Below, one piece after another: positions 1 to 7,824 of a DNA stretch of 64,000 nucleotides. How positions within the stretch are numbered: position 1 is the stretch's first letter; each line of letters begins with the position of its first letter. Position numbers and translations under genes: made by a program. This DNA is from G963663315 sp965231905 (GTDB taxonomy: Bacteria > Pseudomonadota > Gammaproteobacteria > Arenicellales > Poriferihabitantaceae). The DNA is taken from positions 1,488,001-1,552,000 of the forward strand of contig CBDDOO010000002.1 of the NCBI GenBank assembly GCA_965231905.1. Direction: 5' to 3'. The notes beneath the pieces are model-generated. The model saw only the letters and a list, made by a program, of their open reading frames with translations. It searched no databases and was not told the DNA's origin.

Positions 1-1238
1 TTCTCCAACAGGTCGATCGTGGCGCGGGTGATCTCCCTGGCTTTCATTTCAGGTTTCTCGCTGAATTCGCAATGATCGGACGGGACTTCAACATAAGTCT
101 CAAGAGATTGATCTATGTACCCGGATTTATTACCATTCCAGAAGTAAGTGACGTGTCCGAACTTCTGGGTTTCACTGACTGCGAATGTAGTGACATTCTC
201 AGCGCACAGGTACTCAATCATGGTTCGGTCAATCACCGGCGGATTGACCAGATAGTTTTCCGGGATCTTCTGGTCTCCGTCATACTGCAACATTCCGCAG
301 AAATAAATGTCCGGCAACGGGCCGCGGTCAAAGCCTGAGAACGCCCCGTCTTCCAGCGCGCGGGAAATCCCGATGGCGCGGTCTCCGCGAAAATTGAACA
401 GTACAACGCTGTCGCCATCCCGGATTCTCCCGACCGGACAACCCTGGTCGTCAATCACGACAAACGGGGCAAGATACTGATCCGATAATTCGCTGTCAGC
501 CTGATATTGCCGGTTGATTTCAGACAGGACGTCGGTAACCGAGCGGCCAAACCCCGTGACATCCCCGGCTACATGGGCTCTGTATCCCCGTTCCACCATT
601 CCCCAGTCCGCTTCGTACCGATCCATGGTAATGCTCATCCGGCCTCCGCCGCTGGCAATCCGGTAATCGAAAGCCCCGGCGCTGTTGAATGTGTCGAGCT
701 TGTCCTGCAGTTTCCTGACATAGACCGGCGCTGACCGGGGCGACACATCCCGGCCATCGAGCAGGATGTGTACACGCGCGGAAATAATTCCGCGTTGCCG
801 GCATCGGTCGAGAAGATTGAACAGGTGATCGAGATGGGAGTGTACGTTTCCATCTGAAAGCAGGCCGAGGAAATGTACGACGCCACCGCTTAGCCCGCGC
901 TTTTCGACCTGTTGCCAGGCCTCGCTCCTGAAAATCCGGCCGCTTTCGAATGCCGACTGAACCAGCTTGGCGCCCTGATCGAATATCCTGCCGCCGCCCA
1001 GGGTATTATGGCCCACTTCGCTGTTCCCCATATCGCTGTCCGAAGGCAGACCGACATGGACGCCGTGGGCATGCAACCGGGTACTCAGCGCCGAGGCCAG
1101 CAACTCGTCGATTACCGGAGTACGAGCTAATGACAGGGCATTTGCGGGACCCGCTTCAGCCAGGCCGACGCCATCCGCCACGACCAGAAGCGTTGGTCCC
1201 GGTCGTCCTTCAAAGGTGGTTAACTGGTTCAGGCGCAT
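1..1238 (-). CDS. gpmI: 2,3-bisphosphoglycerate-independent phosphoglycerate mutase, partial (C-terminus beyond window)
   Basis: Interconverts 3- and 2-phosphoglycerate in glycolysis and gluconeogenesis in the cytoplasm. Reading from the ATG at 1238, about 412 codons stay open to the window edge. The N-terminal metal-binding segment VVADGVG, the phospho-acceptor serine in MGNSEVGHN, the FNFRGDRAI segment and the AVSETQKFGHVTYF block are all visible in order. The form GRIFDQGAKL after the serine motif resembles the plant/eukaryote-like subfamily of this enzyme more than the usual enterobacterial one (inference from memory of the family). An in-frame TAG at 1260 limits the start to 1238 or a CTG just upstream. 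The 3' end of the gene lies before position 1. Confidence 0.93.
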   Translation of the reverse strand, partial: MRLNQLTTFEGRPGPTLLVVADGVGLAEAGPANALSLARTPVIDELLASALSTRLHAHGVHVGLPSDSDMGNSEVGHNTLGGGRIFDQGAKLVQSAFESGRIFRSEAWQQVEKRGLSGGVVHFLGLLSDGNVHSHLDHLFNLLDRCRQRGIISARVHILLDGRDVSPRSAPVYVRKLQDKLDTFNSAGAFDYRIASGGGRMSITMDRYEADWGMVERGYRAHVAGDVTGFGRSVTDVLSEINRQYQADSELSDQYLAPFVVIDDQGCPVGRIRDGDSVVLFNFRGDRAIGISRALEDGAFSGFDRGPLPDIYFCGMLQYDGDQKIPENYLVNPPVIDRTMIEYLCAENVTTFAVSETQKFGHVTYFWNGNKSGYIDQSLETYVEVPSDHCEFSEKPEMKAREITRATIDLLE

Positions 1239-1273
1239 CAGTGGATTCCAACAGTCAAGCTATGGCAGCAATG

Positions 1274-1858
1274 TTACGATAACCGCGCAATCAGTTTTCG
1301 CAAGGCCCGGGCGCGATGGCTGATTCTATTCTTCGTATCCGCATCCAGCTCGGCGGAGGTGCAATTCATTTCAGGAATGTAGAAAACCGGGTCATATCCG
1401 AATCCATTGCGGCCACGAGGCGATTCCGATATCCGACCCGGCCAGATACCCTGGCAGATGATCGGATTCGGGTCATCGGCGCTCATTACCAGGGCTATGA
1501 TGCACTGGAACCGGGCCGTGCGGTCAATTACAGGCGCTCCCCGCAACTGGCCAAGCAGTTTGTCGATATTTTGCCGGTCTGTGGCGGAATCTCCGGCATA
1601 GCGGGCAGAATAAATGCCGGGAGCTCCGTCCAGAAGATCAACGCACAGCCCGGAATCATCCGCGATGGCGGGCAGGGAGCCGTGTTTGCTGGCATGTCGC
1701 GCCTTGATCAATGCGTTCGCTGTGAGAGAATCGCCGTCTTCGATCGCATCTCGAATGCCCAATTCCGTCTGGCTGACAATTTCATGATCCGTGGATTCCA
1801 GCAGCTTCCGGATTTCCCGGACTTTCCCCGGATTACTGCTGGCCAGCACAAATTTCAT
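1274..1858 (-). CDS. rdgB: XTP/dITP pyrophosphatase (RdgB/HAM1 family)
   Basis: Hydrolyses non-canonical purine nucleoside triphosphates (XTP, dITP, ITP) to monophosphates, keeping them out of DNA and RNA. The 194-residue protein has the family's N-terminal ASSNPGKVREI, the ADDSGLCVDLLDGAPGIYSARYAG catalytic stretch split over residues about 66-90, and FGYDPVF near residue 155. Length is normal for the family. It lies between rph and gpmI on the same strand; rph-rdgB adjacency is common in gammaproteobacteria, so a shared transcript is likely. ATG start directly at the conserved N-terminus. Confidence 0.95.
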   Translation of the reverse strand: MKFVLASSNPGKVREIRKLLESTDHEIVSQTELGIRDAIEDGDSLTANALIKARHASKHGSLPAIADDSGLCVDLLDGAPGIYSARYAGDSATDRQNIDKLLGQLRGAPVIDRTARFQCIIALVMSADDPNPIICQGIWPGRISESPRGRNGFGYDPVFYIPEMNCTSAELDADTKNRISHRARALRKLIARLS

Positions 1859-1871
1859 GATTCACAACCAT

Positions 1872-2597
1872 TCAGAATTTCCCGTCCAGGCTCTCCCTTT
1901 GCTTGTCAAACAGCAAATTGCATCCCCGGACCGCGTGGTCCAGCATCCTGTCCAGCATTTCCCGGCTGAAAGGGGCGCCTTCCGCAGTACCCTGGATTTC
2001 GACAAAGCCGCCCTGATCATCCATCACGACATTCATATCGGTCCCGGCGTTGCTGTCTTCACAATAGTCGAGATCGGCAACCACCTGGTCCCGGACGATT
2101 CCAACCGAAACCGAGGCGACAGCGCGGTAAACCGGGTTTTCCGGGAGCTTGTTTGCGTCAAGCAGGCCATTGACCGCATCCATCAGCGCAACCCAGGCTC
2201 CTGTTATCGAAGCGGTGCGGGTTCCGCCATCCGCCTGTAGCACGTCACAATCAATGGTAATGGTTCTTTCCCCGAGCTTCCGGGTGTCGATGGCCGCGCG
2301 GAGTGAGCGTCCGATCAGTCTCTGGATTTCCAGAGTGCGTCCGGACTGCCTTCCGCGAGTGGCTTCGCGTACTGTACGCTCATTGGTGGCGCGCGGCAAC
2401 ATGCAGTATTCCGCCGTCACCCAGCCGTGTCCGGATTTTCTGAGAAAGTGAGGAACCCGGTTTTCCACCGAAGCGTTACATAATACTTTCGTATCACCGA
2501 AGCAGATCAACACAGAGCCTTCCGCGTGTCTGGTGAAATGGCGAGTGATGGTGACGGGTCTGATCTCGTCCGGTCTGCGATTATCGGGGCGTGTCAT
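1872..2597 (-). CDS. rph: Ribonuclease PH
   Basis: Phosphate-dependent 3'-5' exoribonuclease that trims tRNA 3' ends. From the ATG at 2597 the protein is 241 residues (E. coli Rph is about 238), with TRPDNRRPDEIRPVTI at the start, RQSGRTLEIQRLIGRSLRA and DCDVLQADGGTRTASITG motifs of the RNase PH fold. An in-frame TTG at 2639 would add 14 residues, but that stretch contains a TATAAT box on the minus strand (2633-2628), which fits better as the -10 of its own promoter with transcription starting about 2620. I could not find a good -35. Runs into rdgB with a 13-base gap. Confidence 0.95.
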   Translation of the reverse strand: MTRPDNRRPDEIRPVTITRHFTRHAEGSVLICFGDTKVLCNASVENRVPHFLRKSGHGWVTAEYCMLPRATNERTVREATRGRQSGRTLEIQRLIGRSLRAAIDTRKLGERTITIDCDVLQADGGTRTASITGAWVALMDAVNGLLDANKLPENPVYRAVASVSVGIVRDQVVADLDYCEDSNAGTDMNVVMDDQGGFVEIQGTAEGAPFSREMLDRMLDHAVRGCNLLFDKQRESLDGKF

Positions 2598-2654
2598 GAA
2601 CGGAAGCTGCGGGATGAATGAAGCCGGATTATACCTCAAGGCCGTAACCGGACT

Positions 2655-3155
2655 TCACAACTTCTTCTGGTAAATCCCGGTATCGTGGAACCTGCCGAAT
2701 TTTTTGCCGACTTCATCCAGCGTTCCGACCAGCCGGAATCCGAGTTTTTCGTGGAGCCTGATTGAAGGCGCATTGGGGAGGGCGATCACTGCGTAGGCGC
2801 GATGAAAACGCTGCTTCCCGACCCGTTCCAGCAAGGCGCGGTAAAGCGCTTCGCCGCGGCCTCCCAGCGTCATCCCGCGCGCAATATACACTGTGGTTTC
2901 GGTCGAACTGTCATAGCCTGTCTTGGGTTTGAAGCGTGTGTTGCAGGCGAAGCCGACGACTGCGCCATCCTGTACAGTAACCAATAAATGATACGGCGAA
3001 CCGGTTCGGCAGAATCGGGCAACCCATTCAGTCCGTTTTTTGATAGACCAGGGTTCCGTCTCGAAGTTGGCGACGGTGTTTTCTATGTACCAGTTGGCGA
3101 TGTGATTGATTTGCCCGGTATCCGCGATGGTCGCGGCGCGGATGACTCCGGTCAT
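2655..3155 (-). CDS. GNAT-family N-acetyltransferase (phosphinothricin/methionine-sulfoximine acetyltransferase-like)
   Basis: 166-residue GNAT protein. The N-terminus IRAATIADTGQINHIANWYIENTVANFETEP and the LGGRGEALYRALLERV acetyl-CoA loop resemble the Pat/MddA group, which acetylates glutamate-analogue amino acids such as methionine sulfoximine; substrate here is unproven. The loop after strand 4 (GMTLGGRGE) is the expected pantetheine-binding region. It sits between rph and the ureohydrolase on the same strand, 26 bases from the latter, so it may share that transcript. Function beyond amine acetylation is inference. Confidence 0.85.
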   Translation of the reverse strand: MTGVIRAATIADTGQINHIANWYIENTVANFETEPWSIKKRTEWVARFCRTGSPYHLLVTVQDGAVVGFACNTRFKPKTGYDSSTETTVYIARGMTLGGRGEALYRALLERVGKQRFHRAYAVIALPNAPSIRLHEKLGFRLVGTLDEVGKKFGRFHDTGIYQKKL

Positions 3156-3180
3156 AGAAAATCGGTTTTGCCGGGTCAGG

Positions 3181-4164
3181 CTATCGGTTGGATCGCCGGT
3201 GACATACGATCAGGTTTACCATCTCGAACGCGATCGTAGCCGCGGCCAGCGCGGTGATTTCCGCGTGATCATAAGCGGGCGCTACTTCGACAATATCAGC
3301 CGCGACCAGATTCAACCCCTGGAGTCCGCGAATGATATTGAGCAGTTCCCGACTGGATAATCCCGCGACTTCAGGAGTGCCTGTCCCCGGCGCATGAGCG
3401 GGATCCAGCACATCAATGTCAATCGACAGGTAAAGCGGATGGTCGCCGACACGATCCCGAATGCGTTTGACAATATGATCAATGCCCTGGCTCTGGAGTT
3501 CATCACAGTGGATGACCCTGAACCCAAGTTCTTCGTCGTTCTTCAAATCATCCTTGCTGTACAAAGGCCCGCGGATACCGACGTGCATCGAGGCGTCATC
3601 GTTGAACAGACCTTCTTCCGCGGCTCGGCGAAAGGGCGTTCCATGGGTATACGGAGCGCCGAAGTAAGTATCCCAGGTATCGAGATGCGCATCGAAGTGA
3701 ACCAGCGCGACCGGACCTGTCTGTTTGTTGACTGCCCGCAGCAGTGGGACTGCGATCGTATGGTCCCCGCCCAGACTGACAATAGCGTCGGCCTGACCAA
3801 ACAGGCTCACAGCCGCTGTTTCGATCTGTTGAATCGCTTCTTCTATATTATATGGATTGCATCCCACGTCTCCCGCGTCCGCAACCTGGATCGTTTTGAA
3901 GGGTTCCGTGTCGTAGGCTGGATGGAAATTGGTGCGAAGATTCCTGGAGGCCTGACGAATGGCCTGCGGACCGAATCGGGCGCCGGGTCGATAGCTGGTT
4001 CCGGAATCGAACGGGATACCGAGTATGGCAACGTCGCAATACGGCACATCGCGCAATTCCGGCAACCGGCAAAATGTGGAGGGTCCCGCGTAACGCGGGA
4101 TTACAGTCCCGCTAACGGGTTCTATCGGGGGAGATTTATCAGACATGTCAGAAATTGTGTTCAT
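3181..4164 (-). CDS. speB: Agmatinase-family ureohydrolase (agmatinase or guanidinobutyrase)
   Basis: Predicted to hydrolyse a guanidino compound to urea and an amine (agmatine to putrescine is the usual annotation). All manganese-binding motifs of the arginase/agmatinase fold are present: GGDHT, DAHLDTWD and SIDIDVLDPAHAPGTGTPE. The DTWDTYFGAPYTHGTPFRRA block is shared by agmatinases and by guanidinobutyrases/guanidinopropionases, so substrate cannot be fixed. Start chosen at ATG 4164 (327 residues); ATG 4146 is possible and neither has a strong ribosome site. A longer frame reaches 4221 but crosses repeats and the metY upstream region. Divergent from metY. A PuuA-like ligase that would handle putrescine is at 9883-11262. 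Confidence 0.88.
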   Translation of the reverse strand: MNTISDMSDKSPPIEPVSGTVIPRYAGPSTFCRLPELRDVPYCDVAILGIPFDSGTSYRPGARFGPQAIRQASRNLRTNFHPAYDTEPFKTIQVADAGDVGCNPYNIEEAIQQIETAAVSLFGQADAIVSLGGDHTIAVPLLRAVNKQTGPVALVHFDAHLDTWDTYFGAPYTHGTPFRRAAEEGLFNDDASMHVGIRGPLYSKDDLKNDEELGFRVIHCDELQSQGIDHIVKRIRDRVGDHPLYLSIDIDVLDPAHAPGTGTPEVAGLSSRELLNIIRGLQGLNLVAADIVEVAPAYDHAEITALAAATIAFEMVNLIVCHRRSNR

Positions 4165-4201
4165 TTTCCGGGTAATTTTCCGGGAGTATATCCAATCCCG
4201 G
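4163..4201. promoter_or_regulatory. Direct and inverted repeats between speB and metY
   Basis: The 10-mer ATTTTCCGGG occurs twice with a 2-base gap (4163-4172 and 4175-4184), a 12-base period close to one helical turn. The second copy overlaps the left arm of a 6-bp inverted repeat CCGGGA/TCCCGG (4180-4185 and 4196-4201). The array begins at the speB start codon and lies about 115-150 bases upstream of metY. Placement in a divergent gap suggests a regulator-binding site; no protein is assigned. Confidence 0.4.
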
Positions 4202-4314
4202 TTTGCTGGTATACAATACATTTACGAATCCGCTATCGGTTGTTCAGTTGTAATCAGGATTGTCCGATGATTGCGAACGCCGATTTTCACGAATCAGTTA
4301 ATCAGGAACCCGAA

Positions 4315-5586
4315 ATGAGAATAGAAACGAAGGCCCTGCATACGGGCTTCAAACATGACCCGACCACTCACTCCGTTGCAGTGCCCATTTATCAAACCAC
4401 GGCTTATGCGTTCGACAGTACCCAGCACGGAGCGGATTTATTCAACCTGGCGGAACTGGGTAATATCTACACCCGGATCATGAATCCGACCAACGATATA
4501 CTGGAACAAAGAGTAGCCGATATGGAAGGAGGCGTTGCCGGATTGGCGCTCGCTTCCGGACAGGCCGCAACGACCTATTCACTGTTGACCATTGCCGAGG
4601 CCGGGGACAATTTTATCAGTATGTCCACCCTGTACGGCGGCACTTACAACCTGTTCGCGCATACTTTCCCGCAGTTGGGCATTGAACCGCGATTCGCGGA
4701 TCCGGAAAATCTCGACTCGCTCGCGAATCTGATTGACGAAAAAACCAAAGCGGTGTATTGCGAGTCGATTGGCAATCCAGCGGGAAATGTGATTGATCTT
4801 CAGAAACTCTCCGATATTGCCCATGCCCATGGGATTCCGGTTATTGTCGACAATACCGTGGCCACGCCTTACCTGTGCCGGCCATTTGAATGGGGTTGTG
4901 ATATCGTTGTCCATTCCCTGACCAAGTATATCGGGGGGCATGGCACCATTGTCGCCGGTATGATCGTGGATTCCAATCAATTCGACTGGGTCGCGAACAA
5001 GGAGCGGTTCAGACGATTGAACGAGCCGGATGTTTCCTATCATGGCGTGGTCTACACGGAAACCGGATTGCCGCCCTATATCCTGCGAGCCCGGGTGGTT
5101 CCGTTGAGGAATATCGGAGCGGCCCTGGCTCCATTGAATTCATTTCTGGCCATGCAGGGCCTCGAAACCCTGACCCTGAGGATGGATAAAATCTGCGAAA
5201 ACACGCTCACCGTGGCCAAACATCTGCAAGGTCATGAACGTGTCGAGTGGGTTCGTTACGCAGGTCTGGATGACAGTCCGCATAAAGCCCTGTTGGACAA
5301 ATACATGGGCGGGAAAGGTTCCGGCGTAATGAGCTTTGGCATCAAGGGCGGCATTGAAGCTGGAACCAGATTTATTGATGCGCTTCAACTGATACTGCGG
5401 CTGGTCAACATCGGGGACGCCAAATCCCTCGCCTGTCATCCGGCCTCGACCACCCACCGCCAACTCTCTGATGAGGAACTGGCTTCATCGGGAGTCACCC
5501 CGGACCTGGTCAGATTGTCCATCGGTATCGAAAATGTGGCGGATATAATCGAAGACATCGATCAGGCGCTGGCCGCGTCCGCATGA
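4315..5586 (+). CDS. metY: O-acetylhomoserine (thiol)-lyase
   Basis: PLP enzyme that makes homocysteine from O-acetylhomoserine and sulfide (direct sulfhydrylation) for methionine synthesis. The 423-residue protein starts MRIETKALHTGFKHDP, has the GNIYTRIMNPTND substrate loop and the PLP lysine K204 in SLTKYIGGHGT, and ends with the family's HPASTTH and LSIGIE blocks. Start at 4315 is supported by AGGA about 8 bases upstream and by family length; an ATG at 4267 would add 16 residues. The frame remains open far upstream but only as the antisense of the ureohydrolase gene. Confidence 0.95.
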   Translation: MRIETKALHTGFKHDPTTHSVAVPIYQTTAYAFDSTQHGADLFNLAELGNIYTRIMNPTNDILEQRVADMEGGVAGLALASGQAATTYSLLTIAEAGDNFISMSTLYGGTYNLFAHTFPQLGIEPRFADPENLDSLANLIDEKTKAVYCESIGNPAGNVIDLQKLSDIAHAHGIPVIVDNTVATPYLCRPFEWGCDIVVHSLTKYIGGHGTIVAGMIVDSNQFDWVANKERFRRLNEPDVSYHGVVYTETGLPPYILRARVVPLRNIGAALAPLNSFLAMQGLETLTLRMDKICENTLTVAKHLQGHERVEWVRYAGLDDSPHKALLDKYMGGKGSGVMSFGIKGGIEAGTRFIDALQLILRLVNIGDAKSLACHPASTTHRQLSDEELASSGVTPDLVRLSIGIENVADIIEDIDQALAASA

Positions 5587-5608
5587 CGTAACGGAGACTC
5601 TCCTGAAC

Positions 5609-5630
5609 GGACAGGCACGGAGGCCTGTCC
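5609..5630. repeat. GC-rich hairpin between convergent metY and proV (degenerate member of the palindromic repeat family)
   Basis: Perfect 8-bp stem GGACAGGC/GCCTGTCC with a 6-base loop, in the 50-base gap between two converging genes. No U-tract follows on either strand, so it is not a classic intrinsic terminator. Its middle, GGCACGGAG, matches the middle of the palindromes at 23825-23850 (read on the minus strand) and nearly that at 34391-34416 (GGCACAGAG), suggesting a shared origin. Confidence 0.55.
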
Positions 5631-5636
5631 CGGACT

Positions 5637-6716
5637 TCAGTATTTTCTCGCTCCCGCCTCGGAAGCCACGCGCGGCACCAGCGCCCTGATCAGACTAGTC
5701 ATCTCCAGAGCGCCGACCGGCCCCTGATCGTCAATCACGACATAAGAGTGAGACGTGTCGCCGCCGGAACGGGCGATCACGCTTTCCAGTGTGTCGTTGT
5801 CCCGAACCTCTCCGTGAGCTCCAAGCGGAATGGCGTCACCCTCCAGCGGGGTCATGATTGAGCGGACACGCAGCACGCGGGCGCGGTTGATGTCGCTTAC
5901 GAAGTCCTCGATATAAGGATCGTTCGGATTCAGCAGGATGTACTGTGGCTCGCCCTGCTGCACAATGAAGCCATCCTTGAGGATTACGAGGTGGTCGGCA
6001 ATCTTGAGCGCTTCATCCAGGTCATGGGTGATGAAGACGATGGTCTTGTGAAGCTCGGTCTGCAACTCCAGCAGCAAGTCCTGCATGTCGGTGCGGATCA
6101 GGGGGTCCAGCGCCGAGAACGCTTCATCCATCAGCATGATGGGTGAATTCGAGGTCAATGCCCGGGCGATGCCGACACGCTGCTGCATGCCACCGGAAAG
6201 CTGGTGCGGGTAGTGATTGTCGAATCCCTGCAGGCCCACACGATCCAGCCACTTTTGCGCTTCGGCCAGATAGTCACTCTTGCCGACACCGCGCACCTTC
6301 AGCGTTGTGGCGGCATTCTCGACCACAGTACGATGGGGCAGCAGGGCGAACCGCTGAAAGACCATTGACATCACCGAGCGCCGAAGATTGCGCAAATCTT
6401 CTTCATTATAGACCAGCACATTTTCGCCATCGACCTTGACCTCCCCGGCCGTGGGTTCGATCAAGCGGTTGAAATGGCGAATCAGCGTTGACTTGCCCGA
6501 GCCCGAAAGTCCCATGATGACGGTGACCTTACCAGCGTGCATATCGACATTAATGTCCCGCAGACCCAGCACATGGCGGTGTTTATCCAGAAGCTCCTTC
6601 TTGCTCATTCCAGCCATGACATGCTCAAGGGCCGCCTGTGGCTGTTCTCCGAAAACCTTGTAAAGGTTGCGGATCGATATTTTGATGGTGTCGTCCACGG
6701 AGCTTCTTCCGCTCAA
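5637..6716 (-). CDS. proV: Glycine betaine/proline ABC importer, ATP-binding protein with CBS domains
   Basis: ATPase of an osmoprotectant importer. In the 359-residue protein the N-terminal extension carries the ProV/OpuAA signature ALEHVMAGMSKKELL, followed by Walker A GLSGSGKST, the signature LSGGMQQRVGIARAL, and Walker B IMLMDEAFSALDP. A shortened CBS region follows (about residues 285-350), which in relatives senses ionic strength. Its start overlaps the end of the permease gene by 4 bases (ATGA type), so it is translationally coupled and last in proX-proW-proV. Confidence 0.93.
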   Translation of the reverse strand: MSGRSSVDDTIKISIRNLYKVFGEQPQAALEHVMAGMSKKELLDKHRHVLGLRDINVDMHAGKVTVIMGLSGSGKSTLIRHFNRLIEPTAGEVKVDGENVLVYNEEDLRNLRRSVMSMVFQRFALLPHRTVVENAATTLKVRGVGKSDYLAEAQKWLDRVGLQGFDNHYPHQLSGGMQQRVGIARALTSNSPIMLMDEAFSALDPLIRTDMQDLLLELQTELHKTIVFITHDLDEALKIADHLVILKDGFIVQQGEPQYILLNPNDPYIEDFVSDINRARVLRVRSIMTPLEGDAIPLGAHGEVRDNDTLESVIARSGGDTSHSYVVIDDQGPVGALEMTSLIRALVPRVASEAGARKY

Positions 6717-7756
6717 TGCTTTTGCGAAGCGTTGACGCGGTCAAGAGCCGCCTTTGTGACGCGGTCGAGGATGACGGCGAGAAGAACGATTCCGAGACCC
6801 GAGATCAGGCCGACGCCCAGTTCGAGATTGCGGATGCCGCGAAGCACCAGAACGCCCAGCCCCGGCGCTGAAACCAGCGAGGCGATCACAACCATGGCGA
6901 GGCTCATCATGATGGTCTGATTGACGCCCGCCATGATATTCGGGAGCGCCAACGGAATCTGCACACCGAAGAGTTTCTGACGATCGGTCATCCCGAAGGA
7001 ATCCGCGGCCTCAATGACGTCCCTGTCGACCAGCCGGATACCGAGGTCGGTCAGGCGGACTACCGGCACGATAGCATATAAAATGATTGCAATACCGTAC
7101 AGCTTGGGTTCTGTCACTGAGAACAGGAAAATGAGCGGGATCAGATAGACGAATGGCGGCAGGGTTTGCAGCATGTCCAGTATGGGTATGGTCATCCGTT
7201 GCAGCGTGTCGTTGCGGGACATCGCAATGCCGATCGGCACCCCGAAAAGGACGCACAAAAAAGCGCAGACGAAGATGATCGCCAGCGTCTGCATCGCATA
7301 TTCGTAGTGGTCGATTCCGGCCAGGAAAGCCAGACAAGCGGTCACGAAGACAACAAGCCGGACAGACTTTGACGCCAGGTAGACGACCAGTATCAGGATC
7401 GGGAACATCATCCACCAGGGCGCCGTCTCGAAGGCCGTCAGCGCGAATTCGAGTATCCAGCTGAGCGGTTGGGTCAGCGGGTCCAGCACAAAGCGCAGGA
7501 CATCCTTGATCGCCAGAAATCCCTGTTCGACGCCTTTCGTCAGATCTCTTGACTGGATGATTTTTTCACAGGAGTCGTTCAGCGCGTCCAGCGACGGGAA
7601 AGGGAGTTCCCACAATGAAGCGTCTCTGGCTTCTTCGCCGCCGCTTTGTGAGAGAAGGTCGGCCATCGACATCGGCGCGCTACTGGCTCCGCCAGAGTCG
7701 CACCAGTCCCGCAGTCCGAGGCCGTCGAAAACAAATTCATACGCTGCCAATTTCAT
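6713..7756 (-). CDS. proW: Glycine betaine/proline ABC importer, permease
   Basis: 347-residue inner-membrane permease. After a hydrophilic N-terminal region of about 115 residues come membrane segments such as WWMMFPILILVVYLA and TLAIIFVCAFLCVLFGVPIGIA. The cytoplasmic EAA-type loop DVIEAADSFGMTDRQKLFGVQIPLALPNIMAG touches the ATPase and contains the ProW/OpuAB consensus. The gene lies 68 bases downstream of the binding-protein gene, with a strong hairpin in the gap, and overlaps proV by 4 bases. Confidence 0.93.
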   Translation of the reverse strand: MKLAAYEFVFDGLGLRDWCDSGGASSAPMSMADLLSQSGGEEARDASLWELPFPSLDALNDSCEKIIQSRDLTKGVEQGFLAIKDVLRFVLDPLTQPLSWILEFALTAFETAPWWMMFPILILVVYLASKSVRLVVFVTACLAFLAGIDHYEYAMQTLAIIFVCAFLCVLFGVPIGIAMSRNDTLQRMTIPILDMLQTLPPFVYLIPLIFLFSVTEPKLYGIAIILYAIVPVVRLTDLGIRLVDRDVIEAADSFGMTDRQKLFGVQIPLALPNIMAGVNQTIMMSLAMVVIASLVSAPGLGVLVLRGIRNLELGVGLISGLGIVLLAVILDRVTKAALDRVNASQKH

Positions 7757-7768
7757 TCACCTTCCCGA

Positions 7769-7800
7769 ATACCCGGGGCGGTACATTCCGCTCCGGGTAT
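7769..7800. other. Strong RNA hairpin between proX and proW
   Basis: Arms 7769-7781 and 7788-7800 form a 13-bp stem with a single G-U type wobble and a 6-base loop. There is no U-run after it in the transcribed (minus) direction. Its position immediately after the binding-protein gene suggests a 3'-end mRNA stabiliser or partial terminator that keeps proX message above proWV, as known for other binding-protein-dependent importers. Confidence 0.6.
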
Positions 7801-7824
7801 CCTGGCGCTGTATGACGTCCGGGC

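Noticed and set aside
72..1282. Several plus-strand and off-frame open frames at the start
   Set aside because: All overlap the uninterrupted gpmI frame on the minus strand, which carries every catalytic motif.
3394..4314. Long open frame upstream of metY that would make a 730-residue protein
   Set aside because: The extra 300 residues are the antisense of the ureohydrolase gene, show no fold features, and the O-acetylhomoserine lyase begins normally at 4315.
4202..4314. SAM riboswitch upstream of metY
   Set aside because: I looked for the conserved stems and loops of known SAM aptamers in the short leader and saw none; only a possible -10 (TACAAT) and short repeats are present.
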